Positions 7,814 to 15,301 are shown, counted from the stretch's first letter. The stretch is 17,129 nucleotides of DNA from Holosporales bacterium (GCA_031257415.1 JAIROR010000038.1:1-17129), one strand, 5' to 3'. Notes: generated from the sequence alone by a model not told the origin. Made by a program: numbers and translations.

Positions 7814-8074
7814 CTACAAAGATAACGGAGCGATACCAACAAACGTCCTGTCGTTCTTCCCCCGTTTAAAAAATACGGTGCCATCCACGAGGGCATACAA
7901 GGTGTGATCTTTCCCAATACCAATATTATTATATGGCTTTATCTTCGTTCCACGTTGCCTTACAATAATCTCTCCCGTTGTCACAAACTGACCACCAAAT
8001 CTCTTGACCCCAAGCCGTCTGCCAATGGAATCTCTGCCGTTTCTCGAACTACCGCCAGCTTTTTTTGTTGCCAT
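7814..8074 (-). CDS. rpmA: 50S ribosomal protein L27
   Basis: An 86-residue L27, near the peptidyl-transferase centre of the large subunit. The start is the classic [21 protein letters not shown], followed by [15 protein letters not shown] and [11 protein letters not shown]. It has the short Met-Ala start, not the cleaved N-terminal extension seen in Firmicutes. It lies 12 bases after the L21 stop with a strong AGGGAG ribosome site 6 bases before the ATG. The usual third gene of this cluster, obgE, is not next; an M3 peptidase is. Stop TAG. Confidence 0.97.
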   Translation of the reverse strand: MATKKAGGSSRNGRDSIGRRLGVKRFGGQFVTTGEIIVRQRGTKIKPYNNIGIGKDHTLYALVDGTVFFKRGKNDRTFVGIAPLSL

Positions 8075-8086
8075 TTTATTCTCCCT

Positions 8087-8401
8087 TTACACCCTAATAT
8101 CCACTATTTTAAGAAGAGTCATCGGCTGTCTATGTCCATTCTTTCTTCTGTAATTGTGCCTTCTTGTTTTCTTAAACACAATAATCTTGTCATTCCTTGT
8201 ATGCCTGAGAATTTCGGCATTCACAGATGCCCCTTCAACGCCCGGTCTCCCTAACGATACTTTCCCTTCATCGTCAGAGATCAAAAGAACATCCTCCAGG
8301 GAAACAACAGATGAAACTTCCCCTTCCAACTTATCAACTTTCACAACATCGCCCGGCTGCACGCGATACTGTTTTCCGCCAGCAACAACAACAGCAAACA
8401 T
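8087..8401 (-). CDS. rplU: 50S ribosomal protein L21
   Basis: A 104-residue L21, which binds 23S rRNA and L20. It opens with the typical MFAVVVAGGKQYRVQPGD and carries the L21 signature KKTRRHNYRRKNGHRQ at about 78-92. I place the start at 8401, not at an upstream in-frame ATG (8452), because this matches the family's start and gives the usual length. The predicted transcription start near 8436 also lies downstream of 8452. The leader is about 35 bases with only a weak ribosome site. First gene of the rplU-rpmA-pepF-tamB run. Stop TAA. Confidence 0.96.
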   Translation of the reverse strand: MFAVVVAGGKQYRVQPGDVVKVDKLEGEVSSVVSLEDVLLISDDEGKVSLGRPGVEGASVNAEILRHTRNDKIIVFKKTRRHNYRRKNGHRQPMTLLKIVDIRV

Positions 8402-8442
8402 AAACCAAAAACAACCACTTCTCAAACACAATATACAATTAC

Positions 8443-8471
8443 ATTCTAACACGGCTCTGTGTTGATGTCAA
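8443..8471 (-). promoter_or_regulatory. Strong predicted sigma70 promoter of the rplU operon
   Basis: On the minus strand a perfect TTGACA (8466-8471) is followed after 17 bases by TAGAAT (8443-8448), five of six consensus. The spacer holds a small inverted repeat, AACAC (8459-8463) and GTGTT (8448-8452) in minus-strand reading. This is the best promoter by eye in the window, as expected for ribosomal protein genes. Confidence 0.75.
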
Positions 8472-8855
8472 TAAAAAGTTTATTTAAGAGACCGTTGAAT
8501 GGAATCGATTGTAGATATGTTTACCGATATTTGAGCAGTAGATGTTTCACGTAAATTATTTGAGTCGCAGTAAAGAAACTATTCGATAGAATAGATGCTC
8601 TGTAGAGTGGCCGATGTGAAACATTATCCAACAGTCTTATTTAAGGAATCTTGCCCCGTCGTGAAACTATGCAAAATCAACAAGAGATTGTGGATTTTTC
8701 CTGCCAAAAAATATCCATGGCAATTTGCCAAAAAAATATCCATGGCAATCTATCTATTCTCCGGCAATTCTTTAATGTTTGGGTATAAAAACTTTTATTC
8801 CGCCTTATATTGACGGAATATTGACTGGGCTTCAGAAACAAGAATGCGCCTTGGA
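8472..8855. other. Divergent spacer rich in short repeats
   Basis: The gap between rplU and the GrpB gene is about 530 bases with no convincing gene. A 72-codon plus frame at 8595-8813 has no ribosome site and mostly translates the repeats. Visible structure: ATGTTTCAC (8542-8550) and GTGAAACAT (8616-8624), a perfect 9-bp inverted repeat; two near-identical hairpin units at 8702-8749; and TATTCCG (8796-8802) with CGGAATA (8814-8820), a 7-bp stem with an 11-base loop. TTATTTAAG occurs twice. None has the T run of a terminator on the plus strand. Confidence 0.45.
8702..8749. repeat. Two tandem 23/24-bp units, each a small hairpin
   Basis: The unit at 8702-8724 recurs at 8726-8749, identical except for six versus seven A bases. 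Each unit begins with TGCCA and ends with TGGCA before AT, so each can fold on itself, and they could also pair with one another. Confidence 0.8.
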
Positions 8856-8884
8856 TTGTCGTTTTTCAACCAATATGATATGCT
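8856..8884 (+). promoter_or_regulatory. Predicted sigma70 promoter of the GrpB-family gene
   Basis: TTGTCG (8856-8861), a 17-base spacer, then TATGCT (8879-8884). Start near 8891, leaving a leader of about 45 bases. The -10 is the same hexamer as in the promoter of the 788-1552 gene. Confidence 0.4.
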
Positions 8885-8935
8885 ATAAGAAAGTGTTTAA
8901 AAGCGGCATATAGTCGCGGAGAGGGCGGAGTGCGC

Positions 8936-9709
8936 ATGGCAGCCACCACATCGGCAGGTATTACTTTATCAAATGATTGTTACGATCGGAGCAAGCAAGT
9001 ATTTCTAAAAGAAGTGGAGATTTTGCAAAATATTCTGCAGAGCGATTTTGTGGCCGCACACCATATAGGCTCCACATCCGTTAGGGATCTATTGTGCAAA
9101 CCCAGAACCGATATCGCTCTTGAGCTAAGCAGCTTGCAGAATGTTATGTTGATTGAGACTGCTGGGTATAAACATAGGGGGGAGCTGAACATCCCGTTCA
9201 GACATTTTTTCAGGAAAAACAACGAAGAGGCAAGTGTCAATCTTCACGCTCTTGAAAAAGGCAATCCTGAAGTAGAAGGTTTTTTAATGTTCAGGAACTA
9301 TTTGGCCAATAACAGAGAGGCGATGACCGAATACGCTGAGTTAAAAAAAACAATATCAGCAAAAGTTACAATAAAAGAAGGTCAATTGCTTGCTGAATAT
9401 ACTCTTGCTAAGGACGGATTCATAAGAGGAATACTCAAAAAAGCCGGTTTCGAAGGATTGTGCATTAGATACGTGACACACTATAATGAGAGGGACTATG
9501 CATCCAAATACAGAACTGACGATGCCTATCTAGAAATGATTTTCTACAAGGGGCCACGAATAATAGGATATTCGTGCCTCAACGAAAACTTGGATATCGT
9601 TATCTTCAACATCGACGAACCACAACATGAAGAATACTTCAGAGAAAAAGTCGAGAAACTGGCAGGAGAAAAGGCACAAATGCGGAAATCCCAAACGCTG
9701 AAATCTTAA
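8936..9709 (+). CDS. GrpB-family protein with truncated GNAT-like tail (257 aa)
   Basis: Residues about 10-171 match the GrpB (UPF0157) family, which has a nucleotidyltransferase fold: HHIGSTSVRDLLCKPRTDI at 42-60 holds the GSTS motif and the KP-DI pair, followed by NLHALEKGNPEVE, FRNYL and YAELKK. The biochemical role of the family is not well settled. The remaining tail (175-257) resembles the start of the GNAT acetyltransferase domain fused to GrpB in some bacteria: DDAYLEMIFYKGPRIIGYS and then a hydrophobic strand before IDEP. Where a GNAT would have the acetyl-CoA loop (R/Q-x-x-G-x-G/A), this protein reads QHEEYFREKVEKL, and then it ends. So the tail is probably not catalytic. ATG 8936 has GGAG 5 bases upstream; a GTG at 8930 is possible. 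It is a single gene, rightward, between two leftward units. Stop TAA. Confidence 0.8.
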   Translation: MAATTSAGITLSNDCYDRSKQVFLKEVEILQNILQSDFVAAHHIGSTSVRDLLCKPRTDIALELSSLQNVMLIETAGYKHRGELNIPFRHFFRKNNEEASVNLHALEKGNPEVEGFLMFRNYLANNREAMTEYAELKKTISAKVTIKEGQLLAEYTLAKDGFIRGILKKAGFEGLCIRYVTHYNERDYASKYRTDDAYLEMIFYKGPRIIGYSCLNENLDIVIFNIDEPQHEEYFREKVEKLAGEKAQMRKSQTLKS

Positions 9710-9716
9710 GTCGAAA

Positions 9717-9769
9717 GACTAGCTGAAGACTAGCTGAAGTCTAGCGAGATCAACTCCAGCTCGCGTTTT
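9717..9769 (+). terminator. Possible terminator after the GrpB-family gene
   Basis: Just after the stop, GACTAGCTGAA is tandemly repeated (9717-9727, 9728-9738), followed by GCGAG (9744-9748) pairing with CTCGC (9760-9764) and then GTTTT. The stem is only 5 bp with an 11-base loop, so termination may be weak. Confidence 0.35.
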
Positions 9770-9875
9770 ACTTAGACAACTACGTGAATAATGGGCGACC
9801 ACCTCATCCACACAATACAACTCACGCACTTTACTTCTATTTCTTATTTCTCATATTCTAACAAACAACTCCCAC

Positions 9876-10643
9876 TCAGTCAAAAAATCCTGCTTCCTTC
9901 AGGAACTGCTCCTTCTCTTTCTTTGTCAGTGATAACTCAGGTATACTACACGTTTTATTCAATAGCCCTTTTGAAGAGACGTATTGCCCTACAACCTCGG
10001 AAACCCGAACTTTAAAAATCTTAAAGAATATTTCTTCAAGCATATATCTAATTAATTGATTTTTCCCCAGAAATTCATTCAATTCCTCCGTGGAAAGTTT
10101 TCCCACCTCCTTGTTCTTCCACGCAGCGGGAATCCCTGCTATTTCCACCAATTTTTCTTTAAGTGTTTCTTTCCAATCCAATTGAATTTTCCCCAGAAGT
10201 TCATCCAATTCCTGAGTAGAAGGTTTTCTCGCCTTTTTGTCCTTCCGCGCAGCGGTAATCTCTGCTATTTCTACCAATTTCTTTCTAAATGTTTCTTTCC
10301 AATTCGGTGGCTCAAAGAAAAAAAGGAGAGAAACAATAGAGAGCATCGAGTCTACAAACTCAAGTACAGTACTATTGCTGACATTCTTCAGAAGATCCCG
10401 AACATCAGTCTGGACATACCCATGGATACTTTCTGCACACCTATAAATGCGCTCCCAATGCTCTTTTCCTATCTTTCTTTCCTGCTCTATCCAAGTTTGT
10501 ATAACATCACTATTTTGCATTTCTTCAATCACTCTCTCTTCTTCTTTTGTATTCGGCATACTTGATGAGACTTTCTGCTCCACACAATACGCACTTGAAA
10601 CATACGAACACGCCAGGACGACCGACAACATTAACTTTATCAT
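9876..10643 (-). CDS. Secreted helical protein with a 42-residue tandem repeat (255 aa)
   Basis: No family recognised. From the ATG at 10643 the protein has a signal peptide (MIKLMLSVVLACSYVSSAYC, likely cleavage near residue 18-20). A charged helical region follows, then a short hydrophobic stretch (about 99-110, SMLSIVSLLFFF), and two tandem copies of a 42-residue unit at 114-155 and 156-197. Each copy runs WKET-(F/L)-KKLVEIA, then an Ala/Lys-rich segment, then (L/P)ST-EL-E-LGK-QL. The end is again charged and helical. A GTG two codons upstream is possible, but the ATG has AGAGAG 5 bases before it. The stop is TGA; reading through it would add only about six residues before TAG. Like the other two secreted orphans in this window it stands alone with long flanking spacers. 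An effector or envelope role is a guess. Confidence 0.6.
   Translation of the reverse strand: MIKLMLSVVLACSYVSSAYCVEQKVSSSMPNTKEEERVIEEMQNSDVIQTWIEQERKIGKEHWERIYRCAESIHGYVQTDVRDLLKNVSNSTVLEFVDSMLSIVSLLFFFEPPNWKETFRKKLVEIAEITAARKDKKARKPSTQELDELLGKIQLDWKETLKEKLVEIAGIPAAWKNKEVGKLSTEELNEFLGKNQLIRYMLEEIFFKIFKVRVSEVVGQYVSSKGLLNKTCSIPELSLTKKEKEQFLKEAGFFD
10053..10304 (-). repeat. 126-bp tandem duplication within the secreted helical protein gene
   Basis: Copy 1 is 10179-10304 and copy 2 is 10053-10178 in minus-strand order, each 42 codons. The two are clearly alike in both DNA and protein but have diverged, with Trp and the KLVEIA core kept, so the duplication is old and under selection or slow drift. 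Confidence 0.85.
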
Positions 10644-10936
10644 AGTCACTCTCTAAAAAATAAATTCCATGTTATGTTAGCATATTCAAAGAGCAATTTC
10701 AATACTCTTTCTTCAAGAACATGATTGCTTTATTTTCAAGAGTTTTGAAGAAGAGTATTTACCGGATACCGGCCTCAAAAAACGCATGCTCTCAAAGCCC
10801 CCTACAGGGCGCCTAACACCCCAAAGAGGAGGAGGAAGAAGGCGGATCCTCGCAGCGCGCGCACCAAAGCAACAGCCAAAACGGCACGCACGTCACTGAA
10901 GACCCGCCAGTTTATGAACGATACGCGAGTATCGCA
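10644..10936. other. Spacer with a long inverted repeat and a GC-rich island
   Basis: No gene seen. AATACTCTTTCTTCAA (10701-10716) pairs with TTGAAGAAGAGTATT (10745-10759): 15 bp with one bulged base and a 28-base loop. Between about 10781 and 10900 the GC content is about 62 percent, well above its surroundings. At the right end CGATAC-GCGA-GTATCG (10919-10934), a 6-bp stem, sits directly after the stop of the barrel gene and may end or protect its transcript, although no T run follows. Confidence 0.45.
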
Positions 10937-13141
10937 CTAGAACGGCATCATGAACTTGGCTTTCAAAAAGAACTTATGGCTTTTCATTTCAAGTGCATGT
11001 TTCGCTCCATTCTGCCACGTGTCGTGGACAGACCTTGTTACGTATGGGGAGGTATTGTATTCGAGCTTATTCTTAGGTTCGAACCAATAACCAAGACCAA
11101 CGATAACATTTCTACTGATTCTGCAATCCACACCACAACCGATCTCAGTGTGGAAAGCATTCTTCTTTAACTTCTGTATGGCGGAAGCCTTGCTATCTGG
11201 CGTATACTTCGGATCCAAGGCAAGATCTGTGTATGTTCTCTCCTCTTTCTTAGAATCCCTGCCACCAGACAATGTAGTCACAACAGCGTTACTTGGGCAC
11301 ACATCCTTATTAATGCTTGGCTCGAAATTCAATTCATATTTGGAATATTTCAGTTTGCAAGCAGCATATAAAATAAAGCTCCCATTCGTGAAACCAATTA
11401 CCGGAGTAATATGACCAGATACCTTTTCTTTAAAAGTAAGCTTGTGAGCAAACTCTCCGGTCACATCGGATGGATACGCAATACTTGCAATACCAACCTT
11501 GTATTCGGAGGAGTTCTTGTTTTGCCCCTTATTCGTCACATCTTTAACAACGATTTCTTTGGAAGGATAGAAAGAAGCCCCTGCCTCCAATGCGGTGTAC
11601 AACATGCTGAATGACGAACAAACGCCAAGATTAACATCTATAAAGACCTTGTCATTTTTGGTTTGCGAGAACGTCTCGAACGCTTCCTTGAGAGTCACAA
11701 TATCCTCGATCTTAGTCGTTGTCACTGGAGCCTTCTTCTCAAGCTTTGAAGTCTCTGGCATTGGTATGGTTTTGATAAGTCCCGAGATTACATTGCTAGA
11801 AGTGTCCACCACACACAAGGTAGAAGCTTTTCTCAAGATATCTCCCACAACGCAAATCATATTAAGATACTCATCAACTCCCTGTGGTTGGACCACTTGC
11901 CCCACTACCAACGTATGACCAATCATGATCGGACCATTTGCACTCAACACCCTGACGCGGTTGTTTCCGTATCTTGGGCAAATGACATCAATGTTGTTTA
12001 CAGAACCGAGGTACATCGCCCCTCCCCCCAATACCGGCGTCGCGGTCACGCCAAGCTGTGTAGCAGTAGTGTAGTCCACTCCGTCTATGAGCACAGAGTA
12101 TCCAAGAGACTTCAACCTATTGCAAACAGCCAAGATCGTATCCCTAACGGCGGTGGTCAATCTAGAAGGGCTAGCTGCTCCAGCAGCAGCAGCCGCGGCG
12201 TCAGCGAACTGCGTGGCAACCGCAGGTCCGGCCATCCAGTCCACGCCCATAATGTTCTTACTGACCACACGAGCAAAAGCAACATCCAATGCTTTATTTT
12301 TATTTCCATCTACTAGTTCTTTGACCTTCGATACAAACTCTTGGTGCTCATTTATTTCAGTTATATCCAGGCCTACTGTCTCATCGGCATACTTCTTCAT
12401 AACTGGATCTAGTACCCTTTTTTTGTACTCTCCAGCCGTGGCTCTAATCATGCCAATAAAGCGCTCTATGACCTCAGCAGCAGCAGGTTTCTGAACCGCC
12501 ATCGCGGCTCCAGCGACAAAAACCGCCGCCGGTGCCAGAACTGTGCCTCTTGCCAATAGGGTAAGTATCTTCCGCCCTTCAAAATAAAGATCAAGATCTC
12601 CGGCTATAGCCAAATTGCCACCCGGTACGATGAGCATTAGCCGATCATAGATATAACGGCCACCACCAAGATACACATCAAACCCCTCGCACCTCCGAAC
12701 AGCTTGGACAAAAGCATTGAGCAGCCCAAGCACGTTGCTCACAGCCGTTTCCTGATTACCAGCAGCCGTGGCGGAAGTAGACTGGATTACTGAACAAGTT
12801 TGCGATGCCAATCCAGCAAATTCATTTTCTAAGGAAAGCAAGGCCATCCTCCCCTTCACCGCGGCGGCGACCTCTGCGACCCCTTTCTCAATCGCAGCAG
12901 CTCTCTCTTTTTCTTTCAAAAGATCCTTGCTTTCCTTTTCGGATTCGGTCACAGAACTTTTGCCAACTAGCTTCGTCCCTTTAACAGCGACCTTATCCTT
13001 GACTGTTGTGGAGCCGTATCCAATCCAGATATCGAGGTATGCCCCTCTAATCCTATTGTCACAGCCGCCTCGCGCCAAAGCTGGCACGGCGCAACCAGCA
13101 GCTATAAGCAAGCTCGTCGCGAATTTAATTCCTTTATTCAT
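10937..13141 (-). CDS. Outer-membrane beta-barrel protein with large insertion (734 aa)
   Basis: The protein has a signal peptide (hydrophobic 8-20, cleavage near PALA at 23) and then IRGAYLDIWIGYGS (31-43), like the first strand of opacity/OmpA-type porins. The C terminus shows alternating barrel strands: KVFIDVNLGVCSS (498-510), MLYTALEAGASFYPS, the HITPVIGF and FILYAACKLKY stretches, FHTEIGCGVDCRISRNVIVGLGYWF, and a last strand KFFLKAKFMMPF ending in Phe, the usual Bam-recognition end. Small porins of this kind are around 200-300 residues. Here about 450 residues lie between strand 1 and residue 498, rich in Ala and Val, with helical parts (62-150, 222-250), an Ala run (315-323), and a beta-like middle (350-445) with repeated IMIG, VVG and VIC strands. 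Start: AGAGGT 5 bases before the ATG. Stop TAG. It is probably a monocistronic surface protein; the insertion's role is unknown. Confidence 0.75.
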   Translation of the reverse strand: MNKGIKFATSLLIAAGCAVPALARGGCDNRIRGAYLDIWIGYGSTTVKDKVAVKGTKLVGKSSVTESEKESKDLLKEKERAAAIEKGVAEVAAAVKGRMALLSLENEFAGLASQTCSVIQSTSATAAGNQETAVSNVLGLLNAFVQAVRRCEGFDVYLGGGRYIYDRLMLIVPGGNLAIAGDLDLYFEGRKILTLLARGTVLAPAAVFVAGAAMAVQKPAAAEVIERFIGMIRATAGEYKKRVLDPVMKKYADETVGLDITEINEHQEFVSKVKELVDGNKNKALDVAFARVVSKNIMGVDWMAGPAVATQFADAAAAAAGAASPSRLTTAVRDTILAVCNRLKSLGYSVLIDGVDYTTATQLGVTATPVLGGGAMYLGSVNNIDVICPRYGNNRVRVLSANGPIMIGHTLVVGQVVQPQGVDEYLNMICVVGDILRKASTLCVVDTSSNVISGLIKTIPMPETSKLEKKAPVTTTKIEDIVTLKEAFETFSQTKNDKVFIDVNLGVCSSFSMLYTALEAGASFYPSKEIVVKDVTNKGQNKNSSEYKVGIASIAYPSDVTGEFAHKLTFKEKVSGHITPVIGFTNGSFILYAACKLKYSKYELNFEPSINKDVCPSNAVVTTLSGGRDSKKEERTYTDLALDPKYTPDSKASAIQKLKKNAFHTEIGCGVDCRISRNVIVGLGYWFEPKNKLEYNTSPYVTRSVHDTWQNGAKHALEMKSHKFFLKAKFMMPF

Positions 13142-13451
13142 AAGGAACCTCTAAAATCTACTACACCTCAGTTGCGAATAATATCAGAAAACTGAGCCGT
13201 AGAAATAGAAAAAGCACAAAAAAAAATTCTTTTGACGAATGAGTTGCAAAAAAGCAACAGCTCCTACAAAATCAAGTTTATGGGCATGCCGAAATATCGC
13301 TAGGTAGTCCTAGCAGGAAAATCCCTAATCCTTCGTTGACGCAGGATAGGCTGTCCGAGTCGTATCTTAGAGATGAGATAGTTGTTAAAATAGGTATCCC
13401 AGTTCAAGCAGATGTGAGGCAAGAATGGTGACTGGTGTTTTCAGAGCCTAC
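13142..13451. other. Spacer between prfA and the barrel gene; small hairpins and an open frame
   Basis: Upstream of the barrel gene CTCAGTT (13167-13173) pairs with AACTGAG (13190-13196) over 16 bases, and GTTGC (13243-13247) with GCAAC (13254-13258) around an A6 loop. No clear -35/-10 pair stands out. A plus-strand frame of 62 codons (13243-13431) reads protein-like near its end (QDRLSESYLRDEIVVKIGIP) but has no ATG or ribosome site; it may be the 3' relic of a lost gene. Confidence 0.35.
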
Positions 13452-14534
13452 CTACTCGTATTCACCTTTAAGTTTTTCGGCCTGGTAGAATTCTATGAGG
13501 GGGTCTATGATCTCATCAAGGGCCGAGCCATCCATCACCTTATCGATCTTATACAGAGTCAGGTTGATTCTGTGGTCTGAAACTCTTCCCTGCGGAAAGT
13601 TGTACGTTCTGATTCGTTCTGATCTATCGCCGCTTCCGACCTGGGCTTTCCTGCTCTCTGCGATTTCGCTTTCCTGCTTCATTTTCCTGGCTTCATATAG
13701 TTTGGCACGCAGAATCGTCATGGCCTTGGCCCTGTTTCTATGTTGAGACCTTTCCTCTTGCATGGCAACAACAATGCCCGTTGGAATGTGGGTTATTCTG
13801 ACGGCGCTGTCCGTTTTATTGACGTGCTGGCCACCAGCGCCTGACGAGCGGAAGGTGTCTATTTGAAGGTCTTTCTCGTCGATATCGATATCAACATCGT
13901 CGGCCTCAGGAAGAACAGCGACCGTTGCAGCGGATGTGTGAATTCTGCCAGTTGCTTCAGTTTCTGGGACCCTCTGAACCCTATGGACCCCAGATTCATA
14001 TCTCAATCGGGCGAAGACCCCTTTCCCAGAAATCTCCACGGATACCTCCTTAATGGCCCCTATTCCGTTCTCACTTATGCTCAAAACATCGAACTTCCAC
14101 GATTTGCTTGCTGAATACATCTCATACATCCTAAAGAGATCTGACGCAAAGAGACCAGCCTCATCTCCACCTGTTCCAGCTCTAATCTCCAGGATAGCGT
14201 TCTTCTCATCGTCGATATCCTTCGGCAAAAGCAGAATCTTCAATCTTTCCTCGGACTGGACTATTGCTTCCTGCAACACCTGAACTTCCTCCTCGGCCAT
14301 GTCTTTGATCTCTCGATCAGAACTTGTTCCAAGCAAGTCCCTGGCACTTGCGAGTTCTTCCTCCTTTCTGAACAGATTTTTGATTTCGGAACACACACCA
14401 GATATGTCAGACATCTCTCTGGAAAAATCGGAATACTCCTTGCCACCATAATCAACACCTTCACTACTAACCCTTTCATGAAGGTAATCATACCGAGCAA
14501 GGATATCCCTTATTCTATCCCTAAGCCCTTTCAT
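13452..14534 (-). CDS. prfA: Peptide chain release factor 1
   Basis: Full-length RF1 (360 aa), which ends translation at UAA and UAG. The codon-reading motif is PET at 190-192 (P-x-T type, as in RF1), and the catalytic GGQ is at 234-236 in [15 protein letters not shown]. Also typical are [15 protein letters not shown] (116-130), [26 protein letters not shown] and the final [13 protein letters not shown]. Five of the genes here end in TAG and five in TAA, which this factor serves. It starts 16 bases after the rpsP stop with only a weak ribosome site, so the two are probably cotranscribed. prmC, which methylates the GGQ glutamine and often follows prfA, is not downstream. Stop TAG. Confidence 0.97.
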   Translation of the reverse strand: MKGLRDRIRDILARYDYLHERVSSEGVDYGGKEYSDFSREMSDISGVCSEIKNLFRKEEELASARDLLGTSSDREIKDMAEEEVQVLQEAIVQSEERLKILLLPKDIDDEKNAILEIRAGTGGDEAGLFASDLFRMYEMYSASKSWKFDVLSISENGIGAIKEVSVEISGKGVFARLRYESGVHRVQRVPETEATGRIHTSAATVAVLPEADDVDIDIDEKDLQIDTFRSSGAGGQHVNKTDSAVRITHIPTGIVVAMQEERSQHRNRAKAMTILRAKLYEARKMKQESEIAESRKAQVGSGDRSERIRTYNFPQGRVSDHRINLTLYKIDKVMDGSALDEIIDPLIEFYQAEKLKGEYE

Positions 14535-14550
14535 TACGCAACGTATCTTT

Positions 14551-14880
14551 TTATGAAGCCGCTTTCATCTTTTCTTGCGCTTTCTTCTTAGGAGCTGATT
14601 TCTTAGGTCTCTCTGGCGGGACGAACTTCTCAATAACTCCCATTTCTGCCAGCAACTTCTGAACCTTCTCTGTTGCTTTTGCTCCAACCGAAAGCCAGTA
14701 CTTGGCCCTGTCCGCGCGAAGCACGAGCCTATCAGCATGGTCTTTCTCAAGAAGCGGGTTATATGAACCAATCCTTTCAATAAACCTACCATCACGAGGA
14801 GACGTCGCCTCCGCCACGACCACTCTATAAAAGGGACGCTTCTTAGCACCACCTCTCGCCAATCTTATCTTTAAAGCCAT
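14551..14880 (-). CDS. rpsP: 30S ribosomal protein S16
   Basis: A 109-residue S16, needed for assembly of the 30S body. It opens with [24 protein letters not shown], then [17 protein letters not shown] and [16 protein letters not shown], and has a Lys/Pro/Ala-rich tail common in alphaproteobacterial S16. AAAGGAG lies 7 bases before the ATG. In most proteobacteria rpsP leads rimM, trmD and rplS; here it leads prfA instead. Stop TAA. Confidence 0.97.
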   Translation of the reverse strand: MALKIRLARGGAKKRPFYRVVVAEATSPRDGRFIERIGSYNPLLEKDHADRLVLRADRAKYWLSVGAKATEKVQKLLAEMGVIEKFVPPERPKKSAPKKKAQEKMKAAS

Positions 14881-15301
14881 CTTCCTACTCCTTTTCTCAT
14901 TAATCCAGTCTCTAGAACCATTTTAACATTCTCCATATCCACTAATCCAACACCTTCCGATGCCATCATCGCCCAACCCACAAGACCATCACCACACTCA
15001 CCAGCACCGCCCACAAGGCCGCCCTGTTATTTCAGTCGATTATTCCAGTTGATAAGGAACACACACTACGAATACGTATTATAGCACAAGTGAGCGATAT
15101 CGCGCAATAGTGCCGTTGCTACGTATGGTTTTCACTCTCAATTGAAATAAAAGAACATCTTCACAATTGGTGATTTCCGCTTCGGATTTATATATAATCC
15201 TCTTACACGATGAGAAATCTTTGCTTTGCCTGGTTCTGACATGAGTTTATTACATACTCGGTTTAGCAAGGTGCTTTAGATATGTTTGAAGGTGGGGTGT
15301 T
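14881..15301. other. Divergent spacer between rpsP and nrdD
   Basis: On the minus strand a 32-codon frame (14969-14871) overlaps the rpsP start by 10 bases, but it has no clear ribosome site and I do not call it. On the nrdD side three perfect palindromes line up: AATACGTATT (15071-15080), GCGATATCGC (15094-15103) and TCAATTGA (15138-15145). A perfect TATAAT -10 box follows at 15193-15198 without a good -35. This fits a regulated promoter, but no site matches the FNR (TTGAT-N4-ATCAA) consensus or, as far as I can see, the NrdR consensus. Confidence 0.45.

Noticed and set aside
8620..8700. DnaA-box-like sequences (TTATCCAAC, TGTGGATTT) suggesting an origin
   Set aside because: Both differ from the consensus, there are only two, and no origin-associated gene is nearby.
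8595..8813. 72-codon plus-strand frame
   Set aside because: It mostly translates the duplicated hairpin units and has no ribosome site.
11078..11090. GGTTCGAACC resembling a tRNA T-loop
   Set aside because: It is inside the barrel protein gene and no acceptor or anticodon stem surrounds it.
14871..14969. 32-codon minus-strand frame overlapping the rpsP start
   Set aside because: It comes from a G/T-rich stretch with no ribosome site; the overlap with rpsP may be chance.
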